Positions 62,001 to 64,000 of a DNA stretch of 64,000 nt are shown here, piece by piece. Below the pieces are notes generated by a model. That model was not told the DNA's origin, did no database searches, and saw nothing but the letters and a program-made list of their open reading frames with translations. Source of the stretch: CBDDCX01 sp965226925 (GTDB lineage: Bacteria > Gemmatimonadota > Gemmatimonadetes > Longimicrobiales > Gaopeijiaceae); the NCBI GenBank assembly GCA_965226925.1, contig CBDDEN010000008.1, positions 124,001-188,000 on the forward strand. The letters run 5' to 3'. The translations under genes were made by a program, and so were the position numbers. The first letter of the stretch is position 1. Each line of letters begins with the position of its first letter.

Positions 62001-62434
62001 CGGCAATGCGGGGCCTGGTAGACGTCGAGGGCTGCGGCGATGCCGGGCTCGTGGCTCGCTGCCGGGTGGCTCCGCCGCCACAGGACTGGATGAGGGAGCC
62101 CGTGCGCAATCGATGGATCGCCGATCCGCTCGTGCTCGACAGTGGGCTCCAGGCGATGATCGTCTGGACCGCCGACCGGGTGGGAGGGGCTTCGCTGCCT
62201 TCACGGCTGACGCGTTATCGGCAGTTCGTCCCCGCGTTCCCGGAGGGCGGTGCGCGCATCGTCATCAACGTTCGGGACCGCACGGAGGCCCGTGTGGTGT
62301 CGGACATCGACTGGGTGGGGGACGACGGACGTCTGCTCGCCCGTCTCGAAGGGTACGAGTCGGTCGTCGACTCCTCGCTGAGCAAGGCGTTCCGCCAGAA
62401 CAGACTCGACACGAGCGCGTCGACGAAGGCGTAA
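56093..62434 (+). CDS. pfaA: PfaA-like polyunsaturated-fatty-acid/polyketide synthase (KS-AT-ACP-ACP-KR-DH)
   Basis: 2113 aa from TTG 56093, which overlaps the pfaD stop; the frame further upstream is antisense-like noise. Domains in order: KS about 15-450 (C215 in DAACASSLS, EGHGTGTRVGDA, MIGHTKAAAG); acyltransferase about 575-880 (FPGQGAQYVG, S673 in GHSYGE); ACP1 (S1102 in DLGIDSIKR) and ACP2 (S1233, same motif); a proline-alanine-glycine repeat linker; KR about 1530-1770 (LITGGARGVTAEVAVAMAEA, Y1724); C-terminal PKS-type DH (H1844 in SHVLDGRAVLP). The order equals PfaA of PUFA synthases, but with only two ACPs where EPA/DHA systems have several more. The product is a long-chain or unsaturated lipid of unknown structure. 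Confidence 0.93.
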   Translation: MSDRNENRAATQSPIAIVGIACVFPKASGLDDYWANVRDGVDAITEIPEAYWKTSEYYDADPKRPDMTYGRRGGFIDPIDFEPMAFGIPPRDLEATDSTQLLGLHVARQALQDAGYGGDGREFDREKTSVILGVSGTLPLVIPLGARLGHPIWRKALEDAGVDPETTEDVIERIGDGYVPWQENSFPGLLANVVAGRIANRLDLHGTNCIVDAACASSLSAVYLAALELESGRADMVLSGGLDTFNDIFMYMCFSKTPALSATGDARPFNDQADGTILGEGVGMLVLKRLGDAERDGDRIYAVIKGIGSSSDGKGQAVYAPAPEGQARALRTAYDSAGIRPDTVELVEGHGTGTRVGDATEAKGLTTVYREASPEGTWCALGSVKSMIGHTKAAAGAAGLIKTAMALHHKTLPPTIKVESPNAAVAAGQTPFYVNTEKRPWLPKSGHPRRAGVSAFGFGGSNFHCVVEEYESKATEVDWDGRDQLIAFSAESREALAAQLEEFHAEGDWSDLRGRAAESRAHFDVTDEVRLLVVAEREGTPVSDLLAMALSQLKDERGSWAMPQGIYFGSGAAKGEWAACFPGQGAQYVGMLRELACRFPVAADALAAAVEVTPGLADRIYPHPAFDDDARSRQEDALRATETAQPAIGAVSLAALRVLEQFGLTPGATCGHSYGELVALCAAGRLRPMELYQLSRRRGELMAIGDGDHGSMLAVAAELEWVEQFLRTHDLDLVVANHNAPKQAVLSGVTYEVERAQDLLAREGVRVKQLAVAAAFHSSLVAQAGAPFAESLTSIELTRSDVAVFANATGAAYPARSADARELLASQLTSPVEFVGCVKAMFDHGVRTFVEVGPGRRLSALIDEILSGQDITTVAIDASSGRRAGLVDLARTLAQVAAAGHAVALDRWDDGALEAWQRRMARGKPTMTVPISGVNHVDPRPKRPPRAATPAVPAPTPEVTPSPVHHAGPVAGASSSTSAPELLAEAMRASHASLQALVRLQEQTAEVHRQFLESQERTIQAIASQQGLLPTGPTSEARPVEQAAPQPTPELAAAVELGPSTEQDVAGNIAAALLSVVSEKTGYPEEMLELSMGLDADLGIDSIKRVEILSALQERLPEAPVVTPEHLGEIQTLGQIVEFLGGSTAEADSPSVAAGATAARATRVIEPTAFSSAEPGHVIHESGNGAAGTQVNGGVDAHRVSEVLLSVVADKTGYPVDMLDVSMNLDADLGIDSIKRVEILAALQEALPEAPVVAPDQLGELRTLSQIVDVLAQGAPAGPTHASSAPAPDQPARTAPAGVAPAGVAPAGVAPVGVAPVGVAPVGVAPAGVERLVPTLRPLGSVGEPIGLPAGAKIWVTKSGDVLSGQIVDELSAQGYSAEEVELADRAQSPDDVAGLIVVVPPRVTDDDILFGFGRVRAMAPVLRRAALQGGALLCSVTCLGGGFALEAAPPEDVDPTGGAWGGLTKTAAAEWTEVDCKSIDVDPNRIDLASDVVRYALSKGPVEIGLGSNGPVTVVLEPQPVEPATRAALGPDDVVLITGGARGVTAEVAVAMAEAGQPRLILMGRSAEPIGEPDWLIGLDAEADIKRAIVVQAGPGVSPQEVQAEYNRIRANREILRNLARISAAGSEVVYSSVDVRDPDAVRASLEPMVEAFGPITGLVHGAGVLADRNIEDKSDEDFAFVYNTKVGGLRSVLAALEGAPLKTMVMFSSSTARFGRRGQADYAAANEVLNKVAQAEAARRKGCRVVSVNWGPWDGGMVTPALKSMFSAEGIEVIGMESGAAYLLDEIACDGPTEVLILGAGSRVPTGKYAPAVATNDAESDELPMVFERTISTDTHEFMASHVLDGRAVLPAAMTLEWLAHSALHGNPGLRFVGVDDFRVFKGVLVESHESFQVRVCADAARRRGDEFVVTAELCSGGSNGRRVLHARAEIVLAARQPDAAAPHAPVDLPAHEQSIESIYAETLFHGPAMRGLVDVEGCGDAGLVARCRVAPPPQDWMREPVRNRWIADPLVLDSGLQAMIVWTADRVGGASLPSRLTRYRQFVPAFPEGGARIVINVRDRTEARVVSDIDWVGDDGRLLARLEGYESVVDSSLSKAFRQNRLDTSASTKA
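59975..60079 (+). repeat. seven 15-bp repeats encoding a Pro-Ala-Gly linker in the synthase
   Basis: Seven units of the type GCTCCGGCGGGTGTC encode APAGV or APVGV. They lie between ACP2 and the KR region. The 15-bp unit keeps the frame, so copy number can vary between strains, changing the length of a flexible linker. Confidence 0.9.
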
Positions 62435-62439
62435 CCACT

Positions 62440-64000
62440 ATGTCCGCATCCGAGCCGATTGCCATCGTCGGCCTCGGCGGGATTCTCCCCGGCGCCGCCA
62501 CCCTGGACGACTTCTGGAATGTCGTCGAGGCGGGCGTCGATACCGCATCCGAGCCACCTCCGGGCCGCTGGCATCTAGACCTGGAACAAGCCTACGACAC
62601 CGAGCGGGCCCTGGCCGATCACGTCTATTCAAGGCGGGCCTGCTTCGTAGGCGGCTTTCAGCTCGACCGCACCGGCCTGGATCTGCCGTCGGAGCTGCTC
62701 GACGCTCTCGATCCCATGGTGCACCTCGCGCTGCACGCCGGGCGGCAAGCGTGGCGCGACGCCGTCACGGACCCGGTTGATCCCGGGCGCGTGGGCGTCA
62801 TGCTCGGCAACATCGTGCTCCCGACCACATCGGCCTCCGCCATGGCCGACTGGATTCTGGGGCGCCGGTTCGAGCGCGAAGTCTTCCGGGCGGCCGGCGT
62901 TCCGATGCCGACCGAGGATCGGGCTCCGGTGGGGGCCGTGAACCGATGGGTTGCCGGCCTTCCGGCGGCGGTCTTGGCGCGCGGCCTCGGTCTCGGTGGG
63001 GACCGGTTCTGTCTCGACGCGGCCTGCGCTTCATCACTCTTCGCGGTGGAACTCGCCGTCGACGCACTCCGCGACGGTCGCCTTGATGCCGTTCTCGCCG
63101 GCGGCCTCTCCCGCCCCGACTCCCTCTACACTCAGATGGGATTCTCCCAGCTGCTGGCCGTATCACCTACGGGGCGCTGCTCCCCGTTCGATCGCAAGAG
63201 CGACGGCCTCGTGGTCGGAGAGGGAGCCGGAGTCCTGGTCCTGAAGCGACTGTCCGACGCGCTCGCGCACGGGGATCGTATCCGGGCGGTCGTAAAGAGC
63301 GTAGGCCTCTCCAATGACGTGGAGGGGAGCCTGCTGGCCCCCAGTCGAGAAGGGCAATTGAGGGCGATGCGGGGCGCGTACGAATCCGCCGGGTGGCGGC
63401 CGAGCGATGTGGACCTGATCGAGTGCCACGCGACGGGTACACCGGTCGGCGACGCCGTGGAATTCGCGAGCCTGCAGGCCCTGTGGGCGGACGAAGACAC
63501 TCCCGCCACGCCTTGCGTTATCGGTTCGGCCAAGTCCAACACCGGCCACCTGCTAACCGGCGCCGGAGCCGTGGGGCTGCTCAAAACCGTGCTGGCCATG
63601 GAGCGCGAGACCCTGCCGCCGACGGCCAACTTCGAGGAGGCCGGAGACAAGGTCGATCTGGCTGAGAGTCCTTTCCGGGTGCTGCAGAGTGCCGAGCCGT
63701 GGGAAGCCCCCCAAGGCCACCCACGGCGCGCCGCGGTCAGCGGGTTCGGCTTCGGCGGCACCAACGCCCATGTCCTACTGGAGGAGGCGACCGAGCCCGC
63801 CTCCGGACGAGCCGTCGTCGTCGTGCCCGAGTTGCCCCCGTCGACCGAGCCGGGGCTACCGATCTCTGCCGAGTCCGGATCGCCCAAACCGGGGATCGCG
63901 ATCGTCGGCATCGGCGCACGCGTCGGGCCGTGGAAGGACCTGGCGGCCGTCCAGCAGCGGATCCTGGGACGGGACATCGACCACCCGGCTCGCCCGAAGC
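62440..64000 (+). CDS. PfaC-like synthase, N-terminal part (cut by window edge)
   Basis: 520 aa visible from ATG 62440, 5 bp after the pfaA-like stop. A complete KS comes first: EPIAIVGLGGILPGAATLDD, C196 in DAACASSLFAVELAVDAL, ECHATGTPVGDAVEFASLQA, SAKSNTGHLLTGAGAVGLL and FGFGGTNAHVLLEEATEPA. About residue 485 a second KS-like start appears (KPGIAIVGIGARVGPWKDLA), with the usual sequence already diverged, as in the chain-length-factor domain of PfaC. So a KS-CLF protein is expected, probably followed by DH domains beyond the window. The active-site His residues of the first KS are present. Confidence 0.88.
   Translation, partial: MSASEPIAIVGLGGILPGAATLDDFWNVVEAGVDTASEPPPGRWHLDLEQAYDTERALADHVYSRRACFVGGFQLDRTGLDLPSELLDALDPMVHLALHAGRQAWRDAVTDPVDPGRVGVMLGNIVLPTTSASAMADWILGRRFEREVFRAAGVPMPTEDRAPVGAVNRWVAGLPAAVLARGLGLGGDRFCLDAACASSLFAVELAVDALRDGRLDAVLAGGLSRPDSLYTQMGFSQLLAVSPTGRCSPFDRKSDGLVVGEGAGVLVLKRLSDALAHGDRIRAVVKSVGLSNDVEGSLLAPSREGQLRAMRGAYESAGWRPSDVDLIECHATGTPVGDAVEFASLQALWADEDTPATPCVIGSAKSNTGHLLTGAGAVGLLKTVLAMERETLPPTANFEEAGDKVDLAESPFRVLQSAEPWEAPQGHPRRAAVSGFGFGGTNAHVLLEEATEPASGRAVVVVPELPPSTEPGLPISAESGSPKPGIAIVGIGARVGPWKDLAAVQQRILGRDIDHPARPK

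Noticed and set aside
1..64000. tRNA, rRNA or riboswitch genes
   Set aside because: I looked for tRNA-like arms with CCA-type ends, rRNA signatures and common riboswitch cores and saw none I could support; a dedicated covariance-model search would be decisive.

Overview
This is a high-GC window (roughly two thirds G+C by eye) with tightly packed genes, many joined by 4-bp ATGA/GTGA/TTGA overlaps. Two large tandem outer-membrane proteins of the DUF5916 type, a lipoprotein with Ig-like and RCC1 repeats, Tat-type secreted enzymes, L,D-transpeptidases and a PfaD/PfaA/PfaC-type lipid synthase suggest a Gram-negative, soil- or marine-type bacterium. Gemmatimonadota is my best guess; a myxobacterium-like or related lineage is the alternative. 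This is inferred from gene content and not proven.

Layout. Positions 1-2206: three coupled cell-wall genes, two with an L,D-transpeptidase signature. 2217-8428: a mobile-element zone with an intact IS5-family element flanked by CTAG, two decayed IS91-type (Y2/HUH) transposase remnants, and an inverted repeat bracketing a DUF1538 transporter plus two P-II-like regulators. Two genes here are frameshifted, one by a 62-bp tandem duplication. 8429-9877: AAA_14/DUF4143 ATPase. 9927-16657 (minus): 5'-truncated PEP synthase, two phytoene-dehydrogenase-like flavoproteins and a GcvT-fold protein, the last three translationally coupled. 16904-19970: SdiA-regulated-like propeller, YajQ, and an SLC13 transporter. 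19986-29606 (minus): RCC1/Ig lipoprotein, triple-repeat secreted protein, Tat aminotransferase, and two DUF5916 paralogues.

29724-37140 is a complete histidine operon: promoter, His-rich leader peptide, intrinsic terminator, then six overlapping genes encoding the pathway: hisG, hisC-HAD, hisB, hisHF, hisA-I-E and hisD. Three are fusions. The HAD domain fused to HisC is the obvious candidate for the otherwise missing histidinol-phosphate phosphatase. 37166-40784 holds a P1 peptidase, a sodium:solute symporter, an ankyrin fragment and a creatininase-like protein. 40883-42934 is an intact IS1595-family transposon with terminal inverted repeats and an 8-bp target duplication; it carries a small ORF and a passenger gene with a HEPN-type R-x4-H motif. 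43150-47871 holds a flavin amine oxidase, an M1 peptidase with a disrupted signal peptide, and an M24 peptidase pseudogene.

The most novel-looking system is 48111-53755. Two short peptides (60 and 58 aa) share an L-T-x-D-x-M leader ending in Gly-Met, and both have cysteines at exactly residues 23 and 53. They are followed by an ABC permease, an ABC ATPase, a C39-peptidase/ABC exporter and a membrane protein. This reads as an undescribed two-peptide bacteriocin-like secretion locus.

From 54453 to the window end is a PUFA-synthase-like cluster in the order enoyl reductase (PfaD), KS-AT-ACP-ACP-KR-DH, then a KS plus a probable second KS/chain-length-factor module cut off by the window edge. Several genes carry indels or duplications. 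Either parts of this genome are decaying, or some of these are assembly or sequencing errors; the sequence alone cannot decide.
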